From the NCBI RefSeq assembly GCF_020873915.1, contig NZ_JAHWGP010000002.1, positions 62,001 to 126,000 on the forward strand: a stretch of 64,000 nt of DNA, in the 5' to 3' direction. Position numbers and translations under genes: made by a program. This document shows positions 8,883 to 17,123 of the stretch, piece by piece (within the stretch, counting starts at the first letter, position 1; the number at the start of each line of letters is the position of its first letter). The notes beneath the pieces are model-generated. The model was not told the DNA's origin. It saw only the letters and a program-made list of their open reading frames with translations, and searched no databases. This DNA comes from Streptomyces sp. DH5 (lineage in GTDB: Bacteria > Actinomycetota > Actinomycetes > Streptomycetales > Streptomycetaceae).

Positions 8883-8978
8883 GGTGGGTGCCCTTCGTCC
8901 GGGCACGGCCGGGTACGCGAGGTGCGCCACGGCCGTACGAATGGTCAGGGGCATGACACCACGACACACGGTCCCGCG

Positions 8979-9878
8979 TCAGCAGTACAGGTTGCCGCCG
9001 GGTGTCGTACCGAGGAGCTGGGTGAACTGCTGGTACTTGGTCACCCGGCTCTGCACCTGCGCCGGGTTCTTCCCGTCGCACTCCACCCAGCCGTTGATCG
9101 CACGGATCGTGTGACCGAATCCGGCCTGGCCGACCATGGCGCTGTGCGCGGTCATCGAACCTGGACCGGTCTGGGTGTTCCAGTACCACAGGGCCGTCTT
9201 CCAGGCGACGGCGGAGTCGTTCTGCACCAGCCAGGGGTTGTTCAGCAGGTCGATGCCGAGCGCGTCGCCCGCGGCCTTGTAGTTGTAGTTCCAGCTCAGC
9301 TGGACCGGCCCGCGGCCGTAGTAGGCGGCCTGGCCCGCCGGACAGCCGAACGGCCGTCCCCAGTCGCAGTAGTGCGGGTAGTTGGCGGTGTTCTGCTCCA
9401 CGATGTGCACCAGGCCGCCGGTCTCGTGGTGGACGTTGGCCAGGAAGGCGGCGGCTTCCTGCTTCTTCACCGTGTCGCCGCCGGTGTTGGCGAAGCCGGG
9501 GTAGGCGCTCAGCGCGGCGACGAGCCCGCTGTAGCTGTAGAAGCCGTTCCGGTTCGGGAACATCTGGTTGAACTGCGCCTCGGTCACGACGAAGTTCCCG
9601 ACGGGCGTGCCGGGCCCGTTGTCACAGGCGTAGGGCTCCCAGTACCAGGTGCTGATGACCGGGTCGTAGCCCGGATTGGCGTGCTCGGCGATGTACGCCC
9701 GGCCGTCGGTGTAGCGCACGACGTCTCCGGCGTTGTACCACTTCCCGGCCACCCAGCCGGGGTAGCTGGAGCACGCGGCGGCGGGGGCGGCGGACGCGGT
9801 GGCGGCGGGGATGAGCACGGGGGCGCTGCCGGCGAGGACGAGGGCGGCGGTCACGGCGGCGATGCGGCGTCTCGACAA
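8979..9878 (-). CDS. secreted GH19 chitinase with chitin-binding module
   Basis: A 299-residue exported endo-chitinase that hydrolyses beta-1,4-GlcNAc polymers such as fungal walls. The start is a TTG at 9878, with AAGGAG eight bases upstream; this opens a signal peptide (SRRRIAAVTAALVLAG, ending TASA). Residues about 38-85 form a CBM5/12-type chitin-binding module rich in aromatic residues (PGWVAGKWYNAGDVV). After a short linker comes a family 19 catalytic domain starting VVTEAQFNQMFPNRNGFY; the catalytic acid Glu is in NVHHETGG, and YYGRGPVQLSWNYNY is a second hallmark. GH19 enzymes are widespread in Streptomyces and antifungal. It is separated from the next gene upstream by a strong hairpin. 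Confidence 0.92.
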   Translation of the reverse strand: MSRRRIAAVTAALVLAGSAPVLIPAATASAAPAAACSSYPGWVAGKWYNAGDVVRYTDGRAYIAEHANPGYDPVISTWYWEPYACDNGPGTPVGNFVVTEAQFNQMFPNRNGFYSYSGLVAALSAYPGFANTGGDTVKKQEAAAFLANVHHETGGLVHIVEQNTANYPHYCDWGRPFGCPAGQAAYYGRGPVQLSWNYNYKAAGDALGIDLLNNPWLVQNDSAVAWKTALWYWNTQTGPGSMTAHSAMVGQAGFGHTIRAINGWVECDGKNPAQVQSRVTKYQQFTQLLGTTPGGNLYC

Positions 9879-10054
9879 GGGGTCAACTCCTTCGCGGGAC
9901 ACGGCCGCCGCCGGGCGGGGACGAGCCCGGCCGGGTTCCGTGCGCGCGTGCCGGCGGGACCGGGCGCGGCGTGGGGGCGGCCGTGGTGGGGGGGGTGTCG
10001 AGCACACTCAACCGCTTTGGTCTGTACCAGTCAAGGGTTGAGACCGGTGATCAT

Positions 10055-10096
10055 GCCGGTGCCCGGTGACTCCCTGGGGAGTCACCGGGCACCGGC
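10055..10096. terminator. 19-bp hairpin between chitinase and small-protein genes
   Basis: Bases 10055-10073 and 10078-10096 are perfect complements (19 bp), leaving only a 4-base loop (CTGG). The hairpin lies 18 bases beyond the stop of the 59-residue protein gene, which it should terminate, and so isolates the chitinase promoter. Confidence 0.8.
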
Positions 10097-10113
10097 GGGT
10101 CCGGCGGGCTGGG

Positions 10114-10293
10114 TCAGCCGCCCTCTTCGGAGGGGACCACCACGAGGAAGGCGTCCGACTCCAGATCCATGACCACCGTGGCGGGCTCGCCTAAGGCGCG
10201 GTGCCGGGCCGCGCACTCCTCGGCGGGCCAGGACCCGCGGGGGGATCCTGCGGGGAACCGCTCCAGCACCTTCGCTTCCGTCACGGCTGTCAT
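10114..10293 (-). CDS. small conserved protein, 59 aa
   Basis: A small acidic soluble protein beginning MTAVTEAKVLERFP. I choose the ATG at 10293, with AGGAGG about eleven bases upstream; a GTG four codons earlier (10305) lies too close to that site. It contains SWPAEECAARHRALGEP and a beta-like end VVMDLESDAFLVVVPSE. No known domain is recognised. It is the only gene between the MMPL exporter gene and a strong terminator, so it probably has its own promoter or ends the exporter transcript. Confidence 0.55.
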   Translation of the reverse strand: MTAVTEAKVLERFPAGSPRGSWPAEECAARHRALGEPATVVMDLESDAFLVVVPSEEGG

Positions 10294-10432
10294 GTCGGTG
10301 GACACCTCCTGTCGGCCCGCGGGCCGGGGACCTGCCCGGCGCCGCCCTTCGTCCGTGGGGTGCGTTTGCCCCGGATCGCGAGGGACATGTACGGGCCGAC
10401 GCCCACGTGTCCCGGCTCCGTGCGCGGGACGG

Positions 10433-12517
10433 TCAGTTCCGCACCTCCCTGCGTTCCTTGGAGATCCGGCCCGGCCACCAGGCCACCGGTCCGAGGTCCA
10501 GGGCGAGGGCGGGCACCAGCAGGGAGCGGACGACCAGCGTGTCGAGCAGGACTCCGAAGGCGACGATGAAGGCCACCTGCGCCAGGAAGGCCAGGGGGAT
10601 CACCCCGAGCGCCGCGAAGGTCGCGGCCAGCACCACGCCGGCCGAGGTGATCACCCCGCCGGTGCTGACCAGTCCGCGCAGCACGCCCTGACGGGCCCCG
10701 TGCCGCAGCGACTCCTCCCGGACCCGGGACATGAGGAAGATGTTGTAGTCCACGCCGAGGGCCACCAGGAACACGAAGCCGTACAGCGGCACCGACGGGT
10801 CGGTGCCCGTGAACCCGAACAGCGGGAAGACGAGGGCGGAAACCCCCAGCGTGGCGAGGAAGTTGACCGCGACGGTGGCGACGAGCAGCGCGGGCATCAG
10901 CAGCGAGCGCAGCAGCACCGTCAGCACCAGGAAGATGACGACGAGGACGACCGGGACGATGAGCCCGCGGTCCCGCTCCGCCGTCCGCAGGGTGTCGTAC
11001 TGCTGCGCGGTGTAGCCGCCGACGAGGGCGTCCGCGCCGGGGACGTCATGCAGGGAGGTGCGCAGCCGGGCCACGGTGTCCTTGGCGGCGTCGCTGTCGG
11101 AGGCGGCGTCGAGGGTGACGTCGACGCGGACCCGACCGTCGACGACCAGCGGTTCGCCGCCGGGACGTCCGGAGGCCGTGACGCCGGCCGCCGAGGCGAC
11201 CCCCTCGGTGTCCTCGGCCGCGGCCACGACCTGCTCCAGCCGGCCGGCGTCGGCGATGACCACGGTGGGGTTGCCGGAGCCGCCGGGGAAGTGCTCGGAG
11301 AGGGTCTCCTGGGCAGCCACGGAGGGCGCGTCGTTGACGAAGGTCTCGTCGAGCGGAACTCCCTTGGAGGTGAGGGCCGGTGAGAAGGCGGCGAACACGA
11401 CGAGGCCCGCCAGCGTGAGCGCCCACACCTTGCGCGGGGCACGGTCGACGAGGGAGGCGACCCGCTGCCACAGCCCGTCACCGGTGCGCCGCTCCTCGGC
11501 GCTGTGCGGCTTCGCCGGCCAGTAGGCGGCGCGGCCGAGCAGGACCAGTACGGCGGGCAGGAAGGTCAGGGTGCTGAGCACGGAGCAGACGATGCCGATC
11601 GCGCCGACCGGACCGAGCGCCCGGTTGTTGGTGAGGTCGCTGAGCAGCAGGGCCAGCAGACCCAGGACGACGGTGGCGGCGCTGGCCACGACGGCACCCC
11701 AGGTCTGCTTCAGCGCGGACCGCATGGCGGTGAACCGGTCGTGCTCCGCCAGTTCCTCCCGGAAGCGGGCGGTGAGCAGCAGGGCGTAATCGGTGGCGGC
11801 GCCGATGACGAGGATGGACAGGATGCCCTGAACCTGGCCGTCGACCCGCACGATGTCGTTCTTCGCGAGCGCGTACACCACCGCGCAGGCCAGGGCGAGC
11901 GCCATGACCGCGGAGATGATGATCACCAGGGGCAGCAGGACGCTCCGGTACACCAGGACGAGGATCACCAGGACGGCCACCAGGGCGACGCCGAGCAGCA
12001 GACCGTCGATGCCGGCGAAGGCGTCGGCGAGGTCGGCCTGGGTCGCGGCGGGTCCGGCCACCTGGACCGTGGTTCCCTCCACCTGGCCGGCCGCCGTCCG
12101 GATGCGCTCGAGTGTTTCGGCGAGCTGGTCCCCGTCGGCGGGTTCCAGCGGGACGACGCCCTGGAGCGCCTCGCCGTCCTCGGAGGGGAGCGCCGGGGAG
12201 ACCTCGCCGGCGACGCCCGGGGCGTCGGCGAGGGAGGCGAGCGAACGGGTGGCCTCGCCCTGCCGGTCCGTCACCGGACCGCCTTCGTCGGCGGTCCACA
12301 GCACGATCGCCGGAAGCGTCTCGTCCTGCCGGAAGGCCTTCTGCTCCTCGATGACCTCCGTGGACTCGGCGCTGCGCGGCAGGAAGCCGGCCTGGTCGTT
12401 GGTGGCCACCTCCCCGAGCCTGCCGGCGTAGGAACCGAAGGCCCCGCCGATGCCGAGCCACACGACGACCAGCAGGAGGGGGACGAGCCGGCGGGCCCAT
12501 CGCGTTGAGGCGTTCAT
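10433..12517 (-). CDS. MMPL-family (RND-type) exporter
   Basis: A 694-residue inner-membrane transporter, usual length for the short MmpL group, which move lipids, siderophores or drugs with proton motive force. Two repeats are evident: each has one N-terminal helix (RLVPLLLVVVWLGIGG; KVWALTLAGLVVFAAF), a soluble domain of about 130 residues, then five helices. The fourth helices carry the functional Asp-Tyr pairs, in GAATDYALLLTARFREEL and LGVDYNIFLMSRVREES. The start ATG follows GGAG. A divergent MarR regulator gene ends the 115-bp control region, which holds a repeated CAATC/GATTG operator-like motif, so the exporter is probably drug- or metabolite-inducible. Substrate unknown. Confidence 0.9.
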   Translation of the reverse strand: MNASTRWARRLVPLLLVVVWLGIGGAFGSYAGRLGEVATNDQAGFLPRSAESTEVIEEQKAFRQDETLPAIVLWTADEGGPVTDRQGEATRSLASLADAPGVAGEVSPALPSEDGEALQGVVPLEPADGDQLAETLERIRTAAGQVEGTTVQVAGPAATQADLADAFAGIDGLLLGVALVAVLVILVLVYRSVLLPLVIIISAVMALALACAVVYALAKNDIVRVDGQVQGILSILVIGAATDYALLLTARFREELAEHDRFTAMRSALKQTWGAVVASAATVVLGLLALLLSDLTNNRALGPVGAIGIVCSVLSTLTFLPAVLVLLGRAAYWPAKPHSAEERRTGDGLWQRVASLVDRAPRKVWALTLAGLVVFAAFSPALTSKGVPLDETFVNDAPSVAAQETLSEHFPGGSGNPTVVIADAGRLEQVVAAAEDTEGVASAAGVTASGRPGGEPLVVDGRVRVDVTLDAASDSDAAKDTVARLRTSLHDVPGADALVGGYTAQQYDTLRTAERDRGLIVPVVLVVIFLVLTVLLRSLLMPALLVATVAVNFLATLGVSALVFPLFGFTGTDPSVPLYGFVFLVALGVDYNIFLMSRVREESLRHGARQGVLRGLVSTGGVITSAGVVLAATFAALGVIPLAFLAQVAFIVAFGVLLDTLVVRSLLVPALALDLGPVAWWPGRISKERREVRN

Positions 12518-12555
12518 CGCTCTCCAGGTGCGGCGGTAATCATCTGAATAGAAAA

Positions 12556-12580
12556 CAATCTCAATGATTGAAATAGATTG
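12556..12580. promoter_or_regulatory. candidate MarR operator, CAATC/GATTG repeats
   Basis: CAATC-TCAAT-GATTG is a perfect inverted repeat (12556-12570), and a third half-site GATTG follows five bases later (12576-12580). The patch is strikingly AT-rich for this genome and lies about 40 bases before the exporter start, in the promoter region between it and the MarR gene. Confidence 0.6.
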
Positions 12581-12632
12581 CGGTTGTGATCGTAGACCAC
12601 ACCGGTTCCGCCGGTACCGTCAGGCTCGGCGG

Positions 12633-13151
12633 TCAGGGCCGCCCGGAGGTGCCCCGGAGCGCCAGTTCCTCGTTCAGCGCGGTCAGAAACCTGAGCGCGA
12701 CGGCGAGTTCGGCGCCCTCGAAGCGGTCGAGGGCCGAACCCACCGCCTGCGCGAGCGGACGGAAGTACGTCCGGGCCGTCGTCTTGGCGTCGGCCGCGTA
12801 GTACAGATGGACCACCCGCCGGTCGCTGCTCTCCCGCACCCGGGTGACGTGCCCGGCGCGCTCCAGCCGGTCCACGCACGCGGTCACCGCCCCCGAGGTG
12901 AGCCCGAGGTGCTCCCTGAGCCGGCCGGGGGTCATCGGCTCCTCGGCGTCGAGGATCGCCGCGAGCGCCTGCACGTCGGTGACGTGCAGGCCGTTGCGGT
13001 GTGCGAAGCCGTGGACCATGCGGTTGATCTCGCCGTTCATCCGGCGCAGCTGCACGGCGAAGGCCTGCAGTTCGGCCGGCCCCGGCGCCGGGGATCCGCC
13101 CGGTCCGCCCCGTCCCGCCGTCCGCCGCTCCTCGTCGTCTGCTCTGGCCAC
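12633..13151 (-). CDS. MarR-family transcriptional regulator
   Basis: A 172-residue winged helix-turn-helix regulator. After a Gly/Pro-rich lead of about 28 residues, helices run through LQAFAVQLRRMNGEINRM; the DNA-recognition part is MTPGRLREHLGLTSGAVTACVDRLERAG, and the wing is HVTRVRESSDRRVVHLYY, matching the DxR wing of MarR proteins. It lies immediately upstream of the MMPL exporter gene on the same strand, with an AT-rich inverted repeat between the two, the usual layout for a repressor released by the exported compound. Both genes may also share a transcript starting before marR. Confidence 0.88.
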   Translation of the reverse strand: MARADDEERRTAGRGGPGGSPAPGPAELQAFAVQLRRMNGEINRMVHGFAHRNGLHVTDVQALAAILDAEEPMTPGRLREHLGLTSGAVTACVDRLERAGHVTRVRESSDRRVVHLYYAADAKTTARTYFRPLAQAVGSALDRFEGAELAVALRFLTALNEELALRGTSGRP

Positions 13152-13309
13152 GGGATCACCCTATAGAAGCCCGGGCGCTCGTCCCCGCCCGCGTCACACT
13201 CTCCCCCCAGATCTACACATAAGGGAAAAATAAGTACAGAATGAGAGGGCGCGGCACTCACCGCACACCGCACACAGCGGTCAGGCCCGCTAGTCGAAGG
13301 AGACGACTC

Positions 13310-13750
13310 ATGGCCAACGTCTCGCACCCGCGCAGCGACCTCACGAGCCACCCCGACGCACCGGAGATGCGGGCACGGTACGACCGTGTGCTCGGCGGTC
13401 GCGATGTGGCCCTCGTGGACGGGCCGGTGTTCCTGCTCGGCCTCTACTGCGCGGTGTCCCCGTGGATCCTGCACTACACGACCAGCCAGCCCGCCCTCGT
13501 GACCCACAACCTCGTCGTGGGCATCGCGATCGGTGTGCTCGCCCTCGGGTTCACCGCGGCCCCGGCACGCATGTACGGGCTCAGCTGGGCCATGTGCGCC
13601 GTGGGCGCCTGGATGATCATCTCGCCGTGGATCGTCGGCAGCAGCCCCGACGCCGGCGTGATCTGGAACAACGTCCTCATCGGCGCCCTCGCCGTGGTGC
13701 TGGGCGCGGTCTGCGCCGCCACGGCGGCCAGGAGCACGCCCAAGCCGTAG
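13310..13750 (+). CDS. SPW-repeat membrane protein
   Basis: A 146-residue membrane protein of the SPW-repeat family, named for two conserved Ser-Pro-Trp motifs. Both are present: AVSPWILHY near residue 48 and IISPWIVGSS near residue 104. Four hydrophobic helices are predicted, after a soluble lead with HPRSDLTSHPDAPEMRARYDRV. AAGGAG lies upstream of the ATG at 13310. The family occurs in actinobacteria and proteobacteria and has no established function; Streptomyces copies often sit beside stress-related small membrane proteins, as here with a GlsB-type gene. The upstream region (13205-13250) is AT-rich and probably a stress-type promoter. Confidence 0.85.
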   Translation: MANVSHPRSDLTSHPDAPEMRARYDRVLGGRDVALVDGPVFLLGLYCAVSPWILHYTTSQPALVTHNLVVGIAIGVLALGFTAAPARMYGLSWAMCAVGAWMIISPWIVGSSPDAGVIWNNVLIGALAVVLGAVCAATAARSTPKP

Positions 13751-13881
13751 CCCGCGGTGGAGGGAGAGCCGAGCGCCGGTCCGCGTCCGTCGCGGGCCGG
13801 CGCTTTCCCGTGCGGCGCGGAGTGCCCGCGCGGCGAGGGGGCAGACGCACTGCAGCGGAAGACGTGAGGAGAAGGGGCGAG

Positions 13882-14145
13882 ATGGAGATCGACGGCGTCA
13901 TCAGTGCCATCGTCATCGGCATCGTCATCGGCATTCTGGGCCGGCTCGTGGTTCCGGGCCGGCAGCGCATCGGCATTCTCTGGACGATCCTCGTCGGAAT
14001 CGCCGCCGCACTTCTCGGGTCGGCGATCGCCGCCGGCTTCGGCGTGGCCGACACCGACGGTGTCGACTGGGTGGAGTGGCTGATCCAGATCGGTCTGGCC
14101 GCGGTGGGCGTAGCCGCTCTGGACCGCTCGAAGGCCGGCCGCTAG
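13882..14145 (+). CDS. GlsB/YeaQ/YmgE-type small membrane protein
   Basis: An 87-residue protein of the transglycosylase-associated (GlsB/YeaQ/YmgE) family. It has three hydrophobic segments: VISAIVIGIVIGILGRL with the family Gly-rich pattern, ILWTILVGIAAALLGSAIAA, and WLIQIGLAAVGVAAL. Homologues are general-stress-induced, but their biochemical role is not known. The ATG at 13882 follows GAGAAGGGGCG. It is 131 bp downstream of the SPW gene on the same strand, and a very long hairpin follows its stop, so the two may form one stress-induced unit. Confidence 0.85.
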   Translation: MEIDGVISAIVIGIVIGILGRLVVPGRQRIGILWTILVGIAAALLGSAIAAGFGVADTDGVDWVEWLIQIGLAAVGVAALDRSKAGR

Positions 14146-14159
14146 GCCGGCCACCGGAT

Positions 14160-14220
14160 GCGCGGCTTCGGCATGCGGCCGGCACCGTCGAGCGGTGCCG
14201 GCCGCATGCCGAAGCCGCGC
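14160..14220. terminator. exceptionally long hairpin after the GlsB-type gene
   Basis: Bases 14160-14186 and 14194-14220 are perfect 27-base complements, and 14187/14193 extends this to 28 bp before a loop of five bases (GT wobble then CGA). It starts 15 bases after the stop. It lies between convergent genes and could terminate both, though it is much longer than an ordinary terminator. Confidence 0.8.
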
Positions 14221-14351
14221 GCATGCCGGGGGACCGCGGTGGACGCCGCCCAAGAGACCGCACGGACAGGTGCGGTGGGGAACTCAGCGGCCCGTCTCCG
14301 ACACGCTCCCGCAACTTCTGAGCAGGCGTCTCTCGACGCCCGCAGGACAGC

Positions 14352-14936
14352 TCACTCGACCGTGTCCAGCGCCGGGGCGATGGTGGCGAACGCCCGGTCG
14401 GTCAATTCGGCGGGATCCTCGGCCCCGTCGCTGCCGCTCCACCGTTGCAGCACGGCATCGAAGGCGGTGAGCGCCATCCCGGCGGCCAGCCGCGGGTACA
14501 GATCGGTGCCAGGGTCGAGCCCCCGTCGCTGCGCCAACTCCGCTGCCAGGTCGTCGCGCCACTGGTCCTGGCGCTCCAGGAAGCGTGCGCGCAGGGCGGG
14601 GGTGCGCAGGATCAGCTGAACCACGCGCAGCGCCCTGTCGGAATGGGCGGCGCAAGCGGCCATGGAGACCCAGACAGCGTGCCGCAGGGCCACGGAAGGC
14701 CGCTCCTCGACAGGGCGAGACGCCAGCGCCGTGCGCATGCCCGTGCCCATGTCGGCCAGGAACTGGACGACCACGTCCTCCTTGGAGGCGAAGTACCGGA
14801 AGAACGTTCGCTTGGACACGCCGGCGGTGGCCGCGATCTCGTCGATGGTGACCGCGTCGAACCCCTTCAGCGCCAGGAGCTGTAGTGCCGCTTCGCTCAG
14901 CTCGCTGGAGACAAGCCGGCGTTTGCGCTGGGCCAT
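14352..14936 (-). CDS. TetR-family regulator
   Basis: A 194-residue TetR repressor. The helix-turn-helix is at about residues 10-55: SEAALQLLALKGFDAVTIDEIAATAGVSKRTFFRYF, in short the TIDEIA-GVSKRTFFRYF signature. The ligand domain follows and includes RALRVVQLILRTPALRARFLERQ, typical of the C-terminal domain of mycofactocin/TetR_C types. I use the ATG at 14936; a GTG at 14960 with GGAGG further upstream would add eight residues. It is divergent from a short-chain dehydrogenase gene across about 105 bp that contains ACTCGGT/ACTGAGT, an imperfect inverted repeat around a TTGACA-like -35 box, so it probably represses that gene. Confidence 0.87.
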   Translation of the reverse strand: MAQRKRRLVSSELSEAALQLLALKGFDAVTIDEIAATAGVSKRTFFRYFASKEDVVVQFLADMGTGMRTALASRPVEERPSVALRHAVWVSMAACAAHSDRALRVVQLILRTPALRARFLERQDQWRDDLAAELAQRRGLDPGTDLYPRLAAGMALTAFDAVLQRWSGSDGAEDPAELTDRAFATIAPALDTVE

Positions 14937-15041
14937 GGTGACTTCAGGGCGGGAGCTCACCCGGGCAACCTTACCTCCACGCCATACATGGCACTCGGTA
15001 ACTCCTTGACACTGAGTGACACAGGCGGCAACGTGTGCCAC

Positions 15042-15977
15042 ATGATGGAGAATCAGCGCTGGACCGCCGAACAGATCTCGGACCAGGCCGACCGGGTGTT
15101 CGTCGTCACCGGAGCCAACAGCGGCCTCGGTCTGGCGACCACCCGAGCACTCGCCCGCAAGGGAGGGCACGTGATCCTCGCGGTACGCGACGAGGCGAAA
15201 GGCCACCGGGCCGCCGCGGAGATCACCTCCGAGCAGCCTGACGCCGTCCTCGAGGTACGTCGCCTCGACCTGGCCGATCTGGCTTCGGTCAGAGCGTTCG
15301 CCGATCGGTTACGTGCCGATCATCCGCGGTTGGACGTGCTCGTCAACAACGCCGGCGTGATGGCGCCGCCCCGCTCACTGAGCGCCCAGGGCCACGAGTC
15401 GCAGTTCGCCTGTAACCACCTCGGCCACTTCGCGCTCACCGGTCTCCTGCTCGACCTGCTGACCGACGGCAACGATCCTCGCGTGGTCACGGTGAGTTCG
15501 ACCAACCACCGGCAGGGGCACCTCCACTTCGACGACCTTTCCGGCCGGCGCACGTACTCCCCCATGGGGTTCTACAACCAGTCGAAGTTCGCCAACGCCG
15601 TCTTCGGGTGGGAACTCCACCGGAGGCTGACCGCGGCCGGCAGCCCGGTGCGCAGTCTTCTCGCGCACCCCGGCTACACCTCCACCAACCTCCAGACGAG
15701 CGCGCCGGTCGGCATGGTGAAGGTGCTGTTCGGCCGCATCCTCGCCCCGCTCGCCCAGCGCCCGGAACAGGGTGCGCTGCCCCAGCTGTACGCGGCCACT
15801 GCCCCGGACGTGAAGGGCGGTGAGTTCATCGGGCCGGACGGCTTCGCCGAGCTGCGGGGCGGCCCTACGCGCGTGCGGTTGTCCACCGCGGCGGCCGATC
15901 CCCGGACCGGCCGCCGTCTGTGGGAGGTGTCGGAGCAGTTCACGGATGTGCGGTTCCTGTTTCCCCCCGCTGCCTGA
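15042..15977 (+). CDS. short-chain dehydrogenase/reductase (retinol-dehydrogenase-like)
   Basis: A 311-residue NAD(P)-dependent SDR oxidoreductase. The Rossmann cofactor motif TGANSGLG spans residues 23-30, NNAG 102-105, the catalytic Ser lies in VSSTNH near 152, and Tyr178-xxx-Lys182 in YNQSK completes the active site. Length and pattern (LAHPGYTSTNLQ) match the WW-domain oxidoreductase/retinol dehydrogenase-like group common in actinobacteria. Codon 90 is the rare TTA, so translation may depend on the bldA tRNA and development. The start ATG pair at 15042 has only a weak ribosome-binding site. A divergent TetR gene is the likely regulator. Substrate unknown. Confidence 0.88.
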   Translation: MMENQRWTAEQISDQADRVFVVTGANSGLGLATTRALARKGGHVILAVRDEAKGHRAAAEITSEQPDAVLEVRRLDLADLASVRAFADRLRADHPRLDVLVNNAGVMAPPRSLSAQGHESQFACNHLGHFALTGLLLDLLTDGNDPRVVTVSSTNHRQGHLHFDDLSGRRTYSPMGFYNQSKFANAVFGWELHRRLTAAGSPVRSLLAHPGYTSTNLQTSAPVGMVKVLFGRILAPLAQRPEQGALPQLYAATAPDVKGGEFIGPDGFAELRGGPTRVRLSTAAADPRTGRRLWEVSEQFTDVRFLFPPAA

Positions 15978-15984
15978 CGAAGAG

Positions 15985-16245
15985 GTCACACGGATGTCCG
16001 AGGCCGTCCAGACGGTCCAGGGCCGGCGCGAGCAGCCAGGGGGCGTGCTGGTCGGCTCCTGTCGCGACGTGGCCCGGCGGAGTCGTGACCGCCCGTCGTG
16101 CCCGAGCGTCCCAGGCCCCGTTCGCCGCGGTCGACCGGGAACGACCCGCCCTCTCATGGCCGCCGGGGGCCTTGGTGATCGAGCCGTCGACGGCGATCCG
16201 ATCCAGGACGAGAGCGGCCCCCGTCGCGGAGGTGACGCTCCGGGG
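15985..16245 (-). mobile_element. remnant of an IS5-type (DDE) transposase gene
   Basis: Reading the minus strand from about 16206 gives LDRIAVDGSITKAPGG, the start of a conserved block of IS5-family Streptomyces transposases in which the catalytic Asp lies in VDG. The expected continuation PVDRGERGLGRS is present, but in another frame, and farther on APWLLAPALDRLDGLG resembles the downstream NRHDSPLLAPTLD block. No open frame joins them, and the N-terminal helix-turn-helix and C-terminal catalytic parts are missing. Thus it is a short, frameshifted fragment between the SDR and acetyltransferase genes. Terminal inverted repeats were not found. Confidence 0.55.
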
Positions 16246-16258
16246 GGTGCGGCATCTG

Positions 16259-17038
16259 TCACACGGGCGCGAACCGGTACGGGGTGGTCGAGGTCAGGGA
16301 GGCGAAACCGAGGCGTTCGAGGATGGGGCGGCTCTGATCGGAGGCGTCCACCTGGAGGTAGGGGTAGCCGCGGTCCGCGGCGACGCGGGCCCGGTGTGCC
16401 ACCAGGGCGCGGTAGATGCCCCGGCCGCGCCAGCCCCGTACCGTGCCGCCGCCCCACAGTCCGGCGAAGCGGGTTCCCGGCGTCAGTTCCAGGCGGGCCG
16501 CGCTCACCGGCTCCTCGCCGGCCAGGGCGAGGACGGCGACGACGGTGCCCGGGCAGTCGGCCAGCCGGTCGAGCAACTGCCCGCGCAGCCACGAGGCGTC
16601 GGCGTCGAACGCCCTCTCGTGCACCCCGGCCACCAGGTCGACGCCCGCCCGGTCGGTGACGGGCACGATGCGCACGCCCTCGGGCGGCCCGGCGTCGAGG
16701 GTGAGTGCGGCGGTCTCGCCGATCATCAGCGTTTCCTCCGGCTCCGGCGTGAATCCCGCCGCCGCGAGCCGCTGCCCGAGGTCCGCGGGCCGGTCGTGAC
16801 CGTACAGCTTCCACTCGAACTCGCGCTCCAGCTCGGTGAAGTACGCGACCTGCTCCGCGATCACCGCGTCGGCGTCCGCCGCCTCCAGGCCGGACCAGAG
16901 GATGCCGTTCCAGCCGTGCCCGGGAGCGGTGCGGCGCACGACGGCGCCCACTCGCTCCACGCGGGCCCCGGGGCCGTCGGGCCGCGCCCCCTCACGCATG
17001 TCACGGTCGAACAGGGAAAGCAGGGCGGCGTCGTCCAT
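16259..17038 (-). CDS. GNAT-family N-acetyltransferase
   Basis: A 259-residue protein with a C-terminal GNAT domain transferring an acetyl group from acetyl-CoA. The acetyl-CoA loop is in GGTVRGWRGRGIYRALV (R-G-W-R-G-R-G-I, residues about 205-215), preceded by strand AARLELTPGTRFAGLWGG and followed by YPYLQVDASDQSRPILERLGF, the usual last strand and helix. The first 110 residues are a separate, less conserved lead domain. I choose the ATG at 17038 with GGAG eight bases upstream over a GTG three codons earlier. Substrate unknown. It lies back to back with a deaminase gene, 85 bp apart. Confidence 0.85.
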   Translation of the reverse strand: MDDAALLSLFDRDMREGARPDGPGARVERVGAVVRRTAPGHGWNGILWSGLEAADADAVIAEQVAYFTELEREFEWKLYGHDRPADLGQRLAAAGFTPEPEETLMIGETAALTLDAGPPEGVRIVPVTDRAGVDLVAGVHERAFDADASWLRGQLLDRLADCPGTVVAVLALAGEEPVSAARLELTPGTRFAGLWGGGTVRGWRGRGIYRALVAHRARVAADRGYPYLQVDASDQSRPILERLGFASLTSTTPYRFAPV

Positions 17039-17123
17039 GCGGGCCACTCCAGCACGGGCCGGTGCCGGTGGGCAACGGGATTAGGGTGACCGTGGATCAA
17101 GTCGCTCGTGAGGAGGCGGGACC

